Below, piece after piece: positions 1-12,863 of a stretch of 64,000 bases of DNA. Every line of letters starts with the position of its first letter. The stretch's first letter is position 1. The notes under the pieces are model-generated. The model did not search any database. It had not been told where the DNA came from and worked only from the letters and a program-made list of their open reading frames with translations. The DNA is taken from NCBI GenBank assembly GCA_965153455.1, contig OZ234499.1, positions 12,458,271-12,522,270 on the forward strand, in the 5' to 3' direction. The position numbers were made by a program, and so were the translations under genes. This DNA is from Sphagnum compactum. Lineage: Eukaryota > Bryophyta > Sphagnopsida > Sphagnales.

Positions 1-310
1 GATTCCACTCGGAATCACTCCCCGTGGTTTCCGACGATGACGATTCTGTCTGGTTCCAAGCCCCACCTTATTATTAGTCCACGCGGTCCGTAATTCATTC
101 CTCTGTGTGGGCCGTTGCTTGGTTGCTTTCCTACCACGATTCTGTCCGTTTCTCATCCAACTGGGTTTCCAATACGCGGCCCCACTTCCACCACGCGTCA
201 ACTCCATGTGGTTTTTCCGTTCCCCAACAAAACGTTCTGTCCGCTTTTCATCCAAAAAATTAAGTGCCGTGAATTCTTTCAAGTGGCTCTTAGGCTTCCC
301 ACAACCTCGC

Positions 311-339
311 CCAATCAAAAGCGTCTAATTCTACACGTG
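311..339 (+). promoter_or_regulatory. Putative promoter elements of HCF244 (CCAAT box and G-box)
   Basis: A CCAAT motif lies at 311-315 and a CACGTG G-box core, inside a palindromic ACACGTGT, at 334-339, about 265-290 bases before the HCF244 start codon. The whole 1-600 stretch is less AT-rich than the distal intergenic DNA, as expected for a promoter plus 5' leader. G-boxes are common in light-regulated plant genes, which suits a photosystem II assembly factor. No transcription start can be read from sequence alone, so their function is an inference. Confidence 0.35.
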
Positions 340-601
340 TCTTGTTAGCATTGGTCGAATTCCCTGGAAGGATAGGGTGCGCGTGACACTCGCTCAGTGC
401 AAATGTCTGCTTCGATTTTGTTTCGTGAAGTTCTTGCGAGAAAAGGAATTAGGGTTTCCCGCGTCGTTGTTTGTTGCTCCACCTGTTGGAGCTCACGAGT
501 GTGTTTTCCCTTGTGCGTGATTTGTTGCGAGAAAGAAACAAAGGAAGGAAGGAAGGGTGAGAACTGTAGGGAATTCTTTTTTTCTCCTTCTTTGATCAGT
601 A

Positions 602-3553
602 ATGGCGACTGCAGCATCGGCCATCAGTAGCTCCACATTTGCTGGTCAATCTGTCATCAAAGCTCAGTCCGAGCTCTCCCGGAAGGTCGCCAATGTCGAT
701 GCTCGTGTCTCCATGCGTCGGAATCTCAAGTCTACTCCCGGATCCCAGATATTCTCGTCGGAGGGAGGCCTGGGCGACACAGAGAGGAGAAGAACAGGAA
801 CAATGGCAACAACAACAACAACAACAACAACCACAGTGAGAGCAGCTCAGAATGCAGCTGCAATTGTATCGGCAATTTCAGGAGGAACACCAGTGAGATC
901 CACAAGCATTTTGGTAGTCGGAGCAACAGGCACACTGGGACGGCAGGTGGTGCGGCGAGCTCTGGATGAAGGCTATGACGTGCGTTGCCTTGTGCGCTCG
1001 CGACCTGCTCCTGCTGATTTCCTGCGAGATTGGGGCGCCACAGTCTTCAATGTACATGCCCTCCTCGTGCTCCGTCTGTCTGTCTGTCTTCCTTTGTTCC
1101 TCCCTCTGTGAGTCTTTTGTCTTTCTGCAAGCCAGCTCTTTTTTCTTTCTAGAAAGCATTGCTCCATGGCTCTTATCAATCACAGATTCCAGCTCTGCAC
1201 TGGATGATAGCAAAGATGAGAGGGGAAGGGCTTGGTAGCAAAGATGAGGAGGAGGGAGACTGAAGTGTCTCTCATTTCAAAGAAAGGAGGGGGAAGAAGA
1301 AGAAGAAGCAGAAGACGAAGAAAGATGAAGAACATGATGCAGCAATTGGCAAGAATTGTTAGTTTCCTGTTGAGGAGCAGTGGATGTTCTGATGCATTTT
1401 AGTGTTGGAATCTGTGATCAAAGGGAGACTTGAACAAGCCTGAGACATTGCCTGGTGCGCTTGTGGGCATCCATACTGTGATTGATTGTGCAACCGGGCG
1501 ACCTGAGGAGCCCATTCGAAGAGTGAGCTCCAAACAATCTCTGAACTCTCCATCCCTGTACCGTTTTTGTTTGTTTGTTCATGGTGTATCTAAGGTGGTT
1601 TCACAAAGCTTGATGATAGCAGAGCATTTCATAGCTTCATGACTTTGCTGTTTACAAGAGTAGGTGAATTTTGGCTTAGATCCACCAGCAGGGTTTATGC
1701 CTCCTACATGCAGGGTTTTGTGGGTCTAATTGAGCAATTCTTGGGTTTAGGGTTTAGGGATTTTGTTGTGAGCCTTGTAAGCCTTTGCTTTGAGTAAGTT
1801 TCCATGAGAAATAAGACCAGTGCAAATGGAAAGAGTTTTATAACAGATTTTGTTGGATTGATTTGGAATAGGTAGATTGGGATGGCAAAGTGGCGTTGAT
1901 CAGCTGTGCAAAGGCAATGGGAATTCAGCGCTTTGTGTTTTTCTCCATCCACAACTGTGAGAAGCATCCAGAGGTGCCACTCATGGAGATCAAGCGTTGC
2001 ACTGAAAAATATTTAGTTGATTCAGGCATGAACTTCACCATTATCCGTCTCTGTGGTTTCATGCAGGCAAGTTTTCACACCAATCTTTGCAAGCAGCTTT
2101 GCTTCACAGTGCTTGTTTTAGTGGCTTCCTTTTCCATTTTCCTTGCTTAACCATTGCTACTTTTTAAATGAGTTTTCAGGGAACCTGGAAACAATCAAAT
2201 TCTTGCAAGATCTGTGTTTTATGTGTGTTGTGAGCTTTGACCGTTTGCCTGGATCTCAACTTCTAAATCATCTGGTCCTGCTGCACAATTGCTTTCAATC
2301 TGATTGTAGGTTTATGTATACCTGCTGTATTTCAGGGCTTGATAGGGCAATACGCAGTACCAGTTCTAGAAGACAAGTCTGTATGGGGAACTGATGCACC
2401 AACTCGAATTGCTTACATGGATACTCAGGTTCCTCTCTCTTTACCCTCTGGTTGTTGAATTTGAAATGTTGTAATGTTGAGAAGGGGCATTCTTTGGGTG
2501 CAGAATTGAGAGCAATGCTTCACTAGCTGGACTCTACATTCACACCAAACCATTTTCTAGTTTTGCTCATCATTCATCGCATGATGAGTTTGCAGGATGT
2601 GGCACGCCTCACATTAACAGCACTGCGTAGTGACAAATCAGAGCGGAAAGTTATGACATTTGCTGGCCCTCGTGCTTGGACCACCCAAGAGGTAATGTCT
2701 ATTTGTGCTGCATTCCAGGATACTTTATAGTACAGTGTGGTATTGCATATTCATAATGCACATTGGATATATTATGAGGTTACTAGTTGCAAATGGATGC
2801 CATGGTATAGAGGCAGTATGCCTTTGGCCTGAGTCCTTGGCCTACAGTTGGAAGCCTGGAACATAGAGCTGAAGGTTCAGGAGAAAACCAAAGTACAGAT
2901 CCCTATTTCAGATGATTAGGTTCCATGAGTGCGGAAAACCTTGTTAGTACTGATTTGAGTGACTCCACCCTTTGTGTCTTTGCAACACCCAACAGCATGA
3001 GATCTGTGCTATTAATTTGCTCTTTCTGTTGGACGGGTAAGGTATGCGAGTTTGTGACAGATAACAATGGATGTGTGAACCTTGTTACTGTCTCAAACTT
3101 TGGGGTTGAATGGGAAACAGGTCATCAGCTTGTGTGAGAGGTTAGCGGGGCAAAATGCAAAGGTTACAACAGTGCCAGTTGGTGTGCTCAAGTTCACCCG
3201 CATGCTCACCCGACTTTTTCAATGGACTGCTGATGTTTCTGACCGCCTTGCATTCTCAGAGGTAAAAAAAGTAGTTTGCACAGTCTCTTATGTTGTATGT
3301 ATTTTATTGCACTCTATTCATCAAATTATCATGTATCCCCTTCTCATGATGTGGTAAAACTTTTTGTATCCTGTAGGTGCTCACAGGTGACGATGTGTTC
3401 TCAGCGTCCATGACAGAGATGTATTCAATGCTAGGAGCTGACCCAAAGGAAACAACCACTTTGGAATTGTATTTGCAGGAGTATTACTCTCAAATCCTGA
3501 GGAAACTGAAGGACTTGAAAGCCCAGTCAAAGCAAGGGGATTTTTACATCTAA
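602..3553 (+). CDS. HCF244: HCF244, plastid atypical short-chain dehydrogenase/reductase for photosystem II assembly
   Basis: Seven exons: 602-1051, 1424-1522, 1872-2066, 2336-2428, 2596-2691, 3121-3261 and 3377-3553. All junctions are phase 0 and give 416 residues (Arabidopsis HCF244 is about 395). The start ATG has a good context (AGTAATGGCG). Residues 1 to about 100 are a Ser/Ala/Thr-rich plastid transit region with a Thr run from ACA repeats. The Rossmann motif GATGTLG is at 108-114, followed by conserved blocks such as [42 protein letters not shown] and [12 protein letters not shown]. In the family (HCF244/Ycf39) the protein is thylakoid-attached, works with OHP1 and OHP2, and is needed for psbA translation and D1 assembly; catalytic activity is unproven. 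Intron 3 has a GC donor. The N-terminus resembles light-harvesting protein transit peptides. Confidence 0.95.
2067..2335 (+). other. GC-AG intron in HCF244
   Basis: The third HCF244 intron begins CAG|GCAAGT and ends TTTCAG|GG. Splicing here joins FMQ directly to GLIGQYA, the uninterrupted family sequence, in phase 0. The nearest GT downstream (at 2071) would shift the frame, so the GC donor with its otherwise perfect consensus is the best reading. Confidence 0.85.
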
Positions 3554-4380
3554 ATCAATCCCTTCCCCTTTGAAGCAGACCAAAGACTCAGTTGTAGAGG
3601 GTGTCTTACCTGTTGGGTTTGTAACATGGTTTCATCTGTCACAATTTGTCTGTAATTTTACACATCTCTTGCAAAAACCAGCTGATAGTTAACCCCTCTG
3701 GATTAGAGATGCCTAACTGTTTTTTCCTATTTTTCTGCCCAATTTCAGCTTTTAAACCTCCAACCATCAATTTTTTGGCTCAGAGTTGTCAGATCTAATC
3801 ACCAGTTTGTGTTTGTATGATCCAGACTTGCCACATTCTGTAAGCTTTTCTTTTCCAAAGAATTGAACTGGCAAGCACACTAACAATCAGCATTCAATGC
3901 AGCACAATGATGTATTCTTGTTAGATTTGCTGCAGCCCACAGTGCCAATGAACATGGTTTGTTTTGGCAAATGGTACATTAGTCCATGTGACGATTTACA
4001 CTGGTACTGCACATCATGCTAATTTAGTGTGTACATGTGAATGCGAAGTTTCCAATGCTCTGTGAAATTGTGTGAAATGCTCAAATTTCAAGGCTCAGTG
4101 AAAGTATGCTCTGCCATGTCATGTTTGGATTTCTACAGCTCAGGGGATTCAGGATCACTGGGAAAGGGTGGTGAACACACGGAGTGCGCTGGAGTATGTG
4201 AGAACAGAGCAGTATGTAAATCCTTTACAAGCACATTTCCTGACTTCATTTATTTCATGTATTTACACTATGGTGGAACTCTTGAACCTTTGACCTTCTT
4301 CATGCAGAGCAAGCAAGACTTGGAAGCAAGACCGACAAATGAGTCATTCAATGTTTCTGTATAGGGTAATAATGCTCTCC
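3554..4380 (+). other. 3' UTR and downstream flank of HCF244
   Basis: About 800 bases after the HCF244 stop have composition similar to the gene's introns and presumably include its 3' UTR. An open frame at 4041-4364 encodes 107 residues with no recognised domain and no obvious coding bias; I do not call it a gene. Confidence 0.4.
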
Positions 4381-5064
4381 TCTGAGTGCCTTTCTCAACC
4401 TAAAGAAACACGTCTTTTTGCTTCAGATGAGGAAGAATTACCAGTATAATTGCCTTATATAGGAAGATGCAGATCTGACCATGTCTTTGAAGAGAAATAT
4501 ATATATAAGGGTGTAATAATTGTAATTTGCATATAAAGATCTGACAAAAGAAACCTTGGAACAAGTCTAACACATTTACAACTTCAAGAGTGGAGTTTAG
4601 ATATGTTCAAATAAACAAAGTAATGCAATCACAAACAATATAAGTATGTCCAAATGAAATAAATCAAATACTTGAAAGCAATGAAAGTGAGTCATTGCTT
4701 TCATTTTTTATGCTACATGGTTGCATCATAAGCTCATAAACATGTGTGTGTGTGTGGGCACATGCACTTGCGGGTTTGTGTGTGTGTCGTGCTTCAAATG
4801 ACTAGTGCTAATCTTCAAAGGTTCAAGTGGCCTTGATGAGGTTGTGGTGTTGTGGATGGCTCAAGATAAAGTTGTGTAAGGTTCGATGATTGCATAGATT
4901 AGAGGGTCTTGGATCTATCAGGACCTAATGTCTTGCTTGTAATGTTCTATCAAGTATGTGAGCATGTGTAGTCAAGATGGATTTAATTAATGGCCCAAAT
5001 TCTTGAAGAGAGGTGCACATTCCGAATGAAGTAAATCGTTGAAAATTTGAAATTATTGAAAATT

Positions 5065-5640
5065 TGATTGAGTGGCACATTCTAGGGCTCCATTGAATGG
5101 TGAGAGATGCACAATGTATGAATGTATCAACAATTGAGATGAGTTGGATGGGAGGCACACTTCAAGTCTAGATTTTGTGATCATAACCTGTTCAATTTGA
5201 TGATTTGATCAAAGGATCAAGTTCTCAGTAGTCAAGATCTTTTTCAATTGAAGATACAGTTTTGCCTTCTATCCTTCTCTTGGGATACTCTCAATCTCAT
5301 TATCATCATTGGTGGTCTTGATCTTACAACATGAATGAGCGCTATTCAACTTGAGTTATGAACTAAATTATTTTGACGGTAGTTGTGCATTTTAAGGATC
5401 CATTGAATGGTTCAAGATGTACGGTCAACACTTGACATTTGTTAGAGGGGAGTTACACTTTTAAGTTTAGATTAGATCTTCACAAGTTGTTCGATTTGAT
5501 AATCACATTAAAGGGTATTTTTTCAATGATCAAGATCTTTTCAAACAAAAATGGTCTTTTGGATTTTGTCCTTGTTTCTAGAGATCATTGATCTTCATTT
5601 CTCACATTCATATTTTTTATCTTCTAACATGGATGGTCAA
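5065..5640 (+). repeat. Diverged tandem duplication, period about 310 bp
   Basis: The blocks CCATTGAATGGT, AAGTCTAGATT/AAGTTTAGATT, TTCAATTTGATGATT/TTCGATTTGATAATC, TCAAGATCTTTT and CAACATGAATG/TAACATGGATG occur in the same order in 5069-5345 and again in about 5385-5640. Identity is moderate and interrupted by indels, so the duplication is old. Confidence 0.6.
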
Positions 5641-8600
5641 CATTGCTATTAAATTTACTTATATATTTGCCCTCTTAAAATCTTAATAGCATGTTTTTTC
5701 AATACTTCTTCAAAATTATTTTTTCACTCTTTTTTTTCATTGTGAAATTATTGTTTTCATTATGTCTATTGTTTGTTTTGCACTTGGAGAATGTGAGAGA
5801 TATTTCTTTTTTTGTCTTCTTTCTTTTTAGTTTTTAGTTTTGAAGTTTTGGTTTTTTGGGATCATTGCTTTAGCAATTTCCTTTGTTGGTCATTTTTCTT
5901 TACTTTGTATGTCTCTTGTCAAGTTTTGCATTGGGATCCTTGGAAAAGGTCCTTAGGCCCCTTTTACATTATGGTGAGGAACTCTAACCGTGGAAACGTT
6001 GAGAGCCTTCAAAACACATCCTAAGATCATCTCATGAAAATTCAAAAATTATTTATGTGTGGGCCTTAGTTGTGAAATATAATGGAAAGTGTTTTAAAAC
6101 TATTATAACATATTATAAGATAATAATAAAAAGGGTAACAATTAATTCCATGCAAAATTTGACTTTAAATTTGATATTTTATGTAATGTTTTTAAACTAT
6201 TGGTTGAGAGTTTTTTTCTTCTTTCACAGCTTTCCTTCATTTTTACTTTCTTCATTTTTTTCATTTTATGTTTTGTTAATGCATTTTGGGGTGTGGTTGC
6301 ATCATGTGAAATTTGATGTAAATTCATATGCCCCCTCCATTAAAAATGCATTTTATAATTAGAATGTATAAATGTGAATCGCCAACAATTGGGTAATGTT
6401 TTGACTTTTTGGCCAAAAATTATCAAAAAGATTCCATTTACATTTTTTTTTTTAAAAATCCCAACAAGTGAAGGAGGAATGTTTTCTACAATTAAAGCCA
6501 TTTGTTCACTTTTCAACTTGAGACAAATGATTTGTTAATCTAGCACACATTTCCTTCACTTCATAGGGTCTATTTGAGGTTTGTTTAAAAATTAATTCAT
6601 GATTTAATAGACTTCGTGCTAAGCCCACCCAAATAGATGGGCATAGTGTGAAGTCAATTAAGTCATCAAACATTATCCAAAATGTAGTTAATGTATCAAC
6701 AATTTTTGTATGGTTGTAATGATCTAATGTTTTCAAATTATGGTGCCCTCTAAGAAGATTCATAATCTCAAAAGGCACATTAACAACAACCATTTTGGTT
6801 ATATTTGTCACACATCCAAAATGATTAGTAATGTTGCCTACAATCTCATAGTTCTTGGTTATGTTACACATCAAATCACAAATAAAATTTTGGCCATAAG
6901 GCACATTCTTGAACGAAATCATATCATGAATATTATGTTTAATTGTCATCTGACAATGATCATTTAACAATTTTATATCACTAAGGATAGTGCTTTGGTA
7001 GTGTGATGATGATTTGGTTACTTTTAATGGTTGTGGAGCTATGATGTGCATTGACAACTTTGACACAAATTATATGTTTAGCTTTTAGCTCAATACTTAA
7101 ACATTTTTTGAAAGTTTTACAATCATTAAAATATATCCAAAGAAATTGTAAGTGCAGTAATCATAGCCAAGAGTGTTACTATTGCTTTTGTTTTGGTATT
7201 GAGGAATTTGAAAAAGTACAATAATCTTACCACACCTTCTTATGGTGATCATGATCAAGAAAACCTTATTGGTTTACAAAGTCCTTTATTAGAGTTTGCA
7301 AACATAAGAAAGATAAAATTTTGAAAGGTTTACAAAACATCTTGATCATGTGATATGACAACCAAACAAAAATGTTCATCTTGAAAATGCCTATGGCTAA
7401 CCTTGTAGTTTTTGGACGTATTCTTAACATATCTAAATTAAAAACAAACACACATCAATATCCTAACAAACATGAACAAAGGAACAAAACATAATCAAGA
7501 TCATTACAAATGAAACTTATTATAAATAAGGTTCGTGTTTTTCATCCACACCAACAATGAAGGAAGCAATTGATACACTCAATGTTGCCACCTATGAAGA
7601 ATACGACAAACAATAATATTCAAATTGCATTTGGTAACCAAGAGGTGTAATTAACTTTGTGCAATTCATGTGACAATATAAGCTACTCTTCATCCCAAGT
7701 TATTTTGTTTACTTTTCACCTTTATTTATTTGCACCATCAATACTGCATGATCATTGCATGGCTTCCAAAAAAACATGATTAATTGCCAAAAAAAATGTG
7801 TGAGTTTTCATTCAAATTTTTGGTTTAATAGAACTTGATTCATGAATCCTTTTCACATATAACTTTCATAAATATATTGAAGGAATCATACATGTTTATC
7901 ACACTTATTTGGGGTACTAATCTTCATTGGCCTTGCACAAAATTAAGTAAAATGTGACACAAAATATACAAAGTCCTTGAGCTTCAATCTTTATATGGAA
8001 CAATGTTCATGAACGATCTCCAAATATTGAATTTATTGATGGTTCACTTCTCATTTTTTCCCTTTAGATGTTTAAGGTCATTCACAATCCTATTATAGTA
8101 TTCTTCATGGATTGTTAGAAAATTAAGTCTAGGAACAAAACTAGACCACTAATTAACATCGTCATTTATAGCAGAATGATCAACAAAAGAATTTTGGACC
8201 AAACCAAATTCTAAAAGCATATAATAGAATTCAAAAATACTATTGACATCAATATTGATCATGTTTTCTTTGCCATTGTTTAGTTCCCCATGCACTTCAT
8301 CTTCAAACATCATTGTTGCATTAACATTAACTTATATTGTATAATAATAGGTGCATTTTTTACGCAAAGACAAGCCTTAAAAAGGGGTCCAAATTAAGTA
8401 GTAGGAACCACCCTAGGATGTAATCATTGTTTAATTTCAATTATGGTAAGTGGTTACTTAAGTTGATGTTGAAAGTTTTGCATGAACTTGTAGAACAATA
8501 TTTTTAATGTATTATGCAAATATTTGGTAAACTTTGAAATTAATCTAATGAGTATGGAATACCCAAAACCATTTATAAAAAATGTAACCAATATATGTTT

Positions 8601-11600
8601 TTTTCACAAATAAAGGAATTTTTAAGAAAATTTGAAATTATTTGAAAATGACAAATTTTTGTGAGAATTTTTTAATGTATATAATACCTTTACATTATAA
8701 TATAATGAAATATCTTTTTAAGAATTTAAAATTTTATTTGAAAATTGTGATTTTACTAATAAACATATTTTGCATAATATTATGTTGTTTAGAACTTGTT
8801 AAGGATGCAATCCTGGTCCAAATGGTTTTTTATATTGTGTTCGCACCTAAAAAATATTTGGAAGCTACATTGAAACATTAGTGACAACAGAGATAACGTA
8901 ATTTGTTAAAAACAAGATGTATTGTTAAGGAAAAAACAACAAAAAACAACTAAGTATGGCAAAGAATCATTAATAAAAGTTCAAAAGCTAGCAATTGCAA
9001 GCATCAAAAAAATAAAAGTGGGTGACAAAAATGAAAGACCGTAGAAAATTACCAAATCAAAAAATGCAATGTGGGTGAAAACATGAAAAAATAGCCAATC
9101 ACACCAAGGTTCGAATCTTTTCCAAGGATTGCATTTTCCACGTTATAGTTTTTTTTTGTTTTATAATGCATTTTTCAGACACTTTTTCAAATTAAATGTC
9201 AAATTTGAAGCCAAATATGACATATAACATAATAAAAACTCAATTGTTTTGCATCAAGCCTTACATTATAATCAAATCTATAACACTACTTTGAACCATG
9301 ATTACAAATTCAAAACTATAATAGTGCTTAAGGATGTTCGAATAAAAATTTAAAAGGGTATATGTATTTTCATTTTTTTGAATGTTCTGAACACATGGAT
9401 TCCTTCTTGTGGAATATATTAAAGTTCACAAAAAAATTGAAACGTTTGATAAACATTTGATAAGGAAAAAGGAAATTTGAAACAAAACAACCACCTATCC
9501 ACATGCTTTTTTTGAGTGCTTTAAACATGTAAAAGGACTTTTGAAACATGGTGAATTTTCATGAAAATTTTGTAGTTGCAAAAATTAAACGAATTTTTTG
9601 ATATATAGTGTTCCCATGGTGATTTTTCAAAAATTCAAAAAATATTTTTAAAGATTGTCCACACACTTTGTGGCTTATTTTTTCATGCTTTCACCCATGT
9701 ACTAAAAATTTATTGACATCTAATTTGATTAACTTCATGTGGGAGGTCGTTTTGATCCTCACGATAGATGGTTATGTTTGGTAACCAATTTAGGCCACTA
9801 GTTATTGGAAATAACTTTGACATTTTTGCACCTTGGCTATTTTTGATAACCAATGCCTTTGAGCCAGTTACCTAGTCCATAGTAAACAAAAATATTGCAA
9901 GAAACAAAGAAAAGAATTGTGATTTAAAGAAGAATGTAGAAAAACTTATTTAAGCAATCACCTATGGTCAAAATGGATTAGATATATAATGCCTAATTGT
10001 AACCAATGAATTCATGAGAGTTGAAATAACTACTTGCAATATTGGTTTAAAACATTTAGGTAAGAGAATGAAAAGATTTTCATAGAAACTATCACCAAAG
10101 GTTTTGGCAAACCTATAACATGAGTGGAACAATCATGATTTTTTTTAATCATATGACTATGTGCCCTATTTGTTTAAGCTCATGCGAAAAAAAAAAGATA
10201 TTGTCACCAAAGGTTATCGTTTTTTCAAACTTGTGGATGTTTATTTAAACATTGTATAAACATTCAAAATTCAAATTTGATTTTTGTGTTTTAATTAGCT
10301 CATAATTCAAAATTTCAAAAATTTAAGATATACTAATAATTTTTATACATTTGAATATCCTTATACATTTAATCATTTACTTGATACGATATCTTCAGTG
10401 CTCAAGAAGTGAAAAAAGGAAGAACTTGCTTTTGAATGAGACATGTGCCTCACTTTGTTGAAGGAATATTAGGTGGTGAAAACATTCATTACTTATAAAG
10501 CTAGGAATTTTTCATAATGTCTTTCATCATTTCATGATAATAAATCTTTAGTCTTTGTAGTAGTAAAACGACAAGAGTTTCATAGTACTATCCTAAACAT
10601 TGATAATTGATGAAATTTCAAACATTGATATTAACAATAATAAATTGATTTCGATTTTTCCTTTGGTGTTCAAGACCAACTCATGAAAAACAAAAGTAAT
10701 GTGAACCCAACCCAAACGCTCTTTTTTTTCAGAATTATATTGTGATTGTTAATACAAAAAATTCCATCATTGTGTCATAACTATAATCCCCACACTAGGG
10801 TTACTGGAATGGATGTCCTTGAATTAAAGGCTTCCTTAAGTGCCTTGGAGCTAAACATTTCTTTGGTAATTTTAAAAAAAAACACTTAGCCTTTTATGTA
10901 AAATTTGAAGTTCGAACTTACCTTGAATGACATCATAATGTCAAATGACATGAAGAGTGATGAGATGATGGTAAGGATGATGAAATGACAAGAGGACAAC
11001 TTGGATAACAAGAACATCAATTTTTGGGATAGAATGTTGGGGCCAATTTGGTGAAAATGAACAATGATATGTAGTGAAAAATATCATTCATATCATCGTT
11101 ATGTCTTGTCTTGTTCAAAATCCATCATCTTTGCCATTGCCCCATTGCCCCATTGTCCTTTCTTTTATCTTGGTGCCATTTGAAATTTTTTAGTTATCCT
11201 TCATCATTGTTGTCTATGTTGCTTTCATAGTTATTACGATTAAATTTAAAGATAAATATTTCATCTACTTATTAGCCTATGCTTTTCCCACCACCCACCA
11301 ACTTTTGTCATGGTTATTAGTCAGACCACTATTGTTAATTGACAAAAATTGGACAATTGTCCATAAATTTGTTTGTGTTGTCAATTTTAATTTTCTTTTC
11401 TAGCATAAACCACTTAAGGAGATTTGGTTGTTTCCATTGTGACCAATGTTGTTCATGCCCTGGCTCTCATTTGTCCTTCCTTTTTGTTGTTCTTCATGTA
11501 ATTTTTATCATCCTTCTCGTCATGTGCTTTGCCACTTTGTTCACATTGTCATCATTTGTTTGTTGTTTCACCTTTTGTTTTGCTTGTTGACCTTGTAAAG

Positions 11601-12539
11601 CCCATTGTCCTCATCACCCCTTTTGTTGTCCCCACTACCCATCCCATCATGTGCATTGCTTTTATTCGTTAATAATATTTCAAAAAGCTACAAAGCCAAT
11701 GTTGAAATCAATTGCAAGGAGGATTCTAAAGATAGACCTTCTTTTATGTAAAGAATATCATTAAAGTTTTCCTTTTTTCCCCAAGTTTTTGCTAAGCTTG
11801 CCAAGTGGCATTTCCTTCTATTGCCTCACTTTGAGCCATCTCAATGCAATTTTGATGCGTAAACAAAACCAACAAAATGTCCACTTGATAACCTCCCGAA
11901 AAAAAATGATATCCCAAAAGTAGCCAAAAATTCAAAGACAATTGGATGATTTGATAATAATTGTTCAATGTGTGAAAAATAGTGTAAAAAAAGGCCACAT
12001 AAATAGAAAATCAAATAATTCACCAAAGCTACTATTGTAGTTCCTAACCTAGTTAGACATTAATTAACTATTTTTTGAAATTGTTGAAAATTTAAACAAA
12101 TACTTGCTTGCCATGTCGAAATTTTGGAAAAGGGTAGAGATAATTAAATGCCAAACTTTGAACCACAATCTCCAACATTTTCGAATGTCACATAAAGACA
12201 AAACAAGTCTTCTCTTAATTACCAGTGGATGTCATTTATATAATTGGTAATGACTTGTGCATCCTATTTAGTGGATGTTCATTTTGTGGTTTTGTAACCT
12301 ACTAATGTGGTTAATTAAAAGAAACTTGTTTAGCCAAGTCAAGATAATTCATCTTTTAGTTAGCCACTAGATATCATTTATAATTATCCTTATGTCATAA
12401 ATTATGACCTTTATCATCATTGTTTAAACTTGAAATTTTAAAAGGTAAAATGTCAAATTGTAAAATATTATTATTGCAAAATGTAAATGACAAAATAAAA
12501 TAAATAATTAAAGACCTTGTTACCAAACCAATCTAGGTA

Positions 12540-12720
12540 AAATAGGTTGTAACCATAGGTAAGTAGGTGAGTAACCATACAACCTCTTTACTTAAAATAT
12601 TGTTGTTTAGCAGCTAGGTACCATACATAAGTTAGGTTTTTAAAGCTATATTTACAACTTATTTGCCTACCTACCTACCTACCTACTTATTTATAATGTA
12701 TCTTTCTACTTAGTTATGTA
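12540..12720. repeat. GGTA/TACC tetranucleotide-rich tract
   Basis: Runs such as GGTAAGTAGGTGAG near 12558 and CCTACCTACCTACCTAC near 12665 form a degenerate (TAGG)n/(CCTA)n tract. Short relatives occur near 13310, 20535, 20950, 22385 and 24665, so this is a dispersed simple-repeat theme of the genome. Confidence 0.6.
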
Positions 12721-12792
12721 AGTAGTGTTTAAAAAAAAGTGAGATAAAACATGTTTATAATAATAATATGTGAACAAAAGTTATTATTTTGT

Positions 12793-12863
12793 GAAGGTGT
12801 GGTGCATTAGTTAAGACTTGATTTTTCAACGTGGAGGTGAGAGGTTCAATTCCTTTTGCTTGT
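12793..12863 (+). repeat. tRNA-like block (possible SINE head or tRNA relic)
   Basis: The stretch has an A-box-like D-arm (TGGTGCATTAGTTAAGAC) and, about 30 bases on, a B-box-like T-arm (GAGGTTCAATTCC) in the usual order and roughly the usual spacing. The acceptor stem does not pair well and no clean anticodon arm forms, so it is not an intact tRNA gene. A tRNA-derived SINE head or decayed tRNA copy is the likeliest explanation. Confidence 0.35.

Noticed and set aside
6506-7066. 186-codon minus-strand open frame, the longest in the first desert
   Set aside because: AT-driven composition and no recognisable domain; opposite-strand frames overlap it equally.
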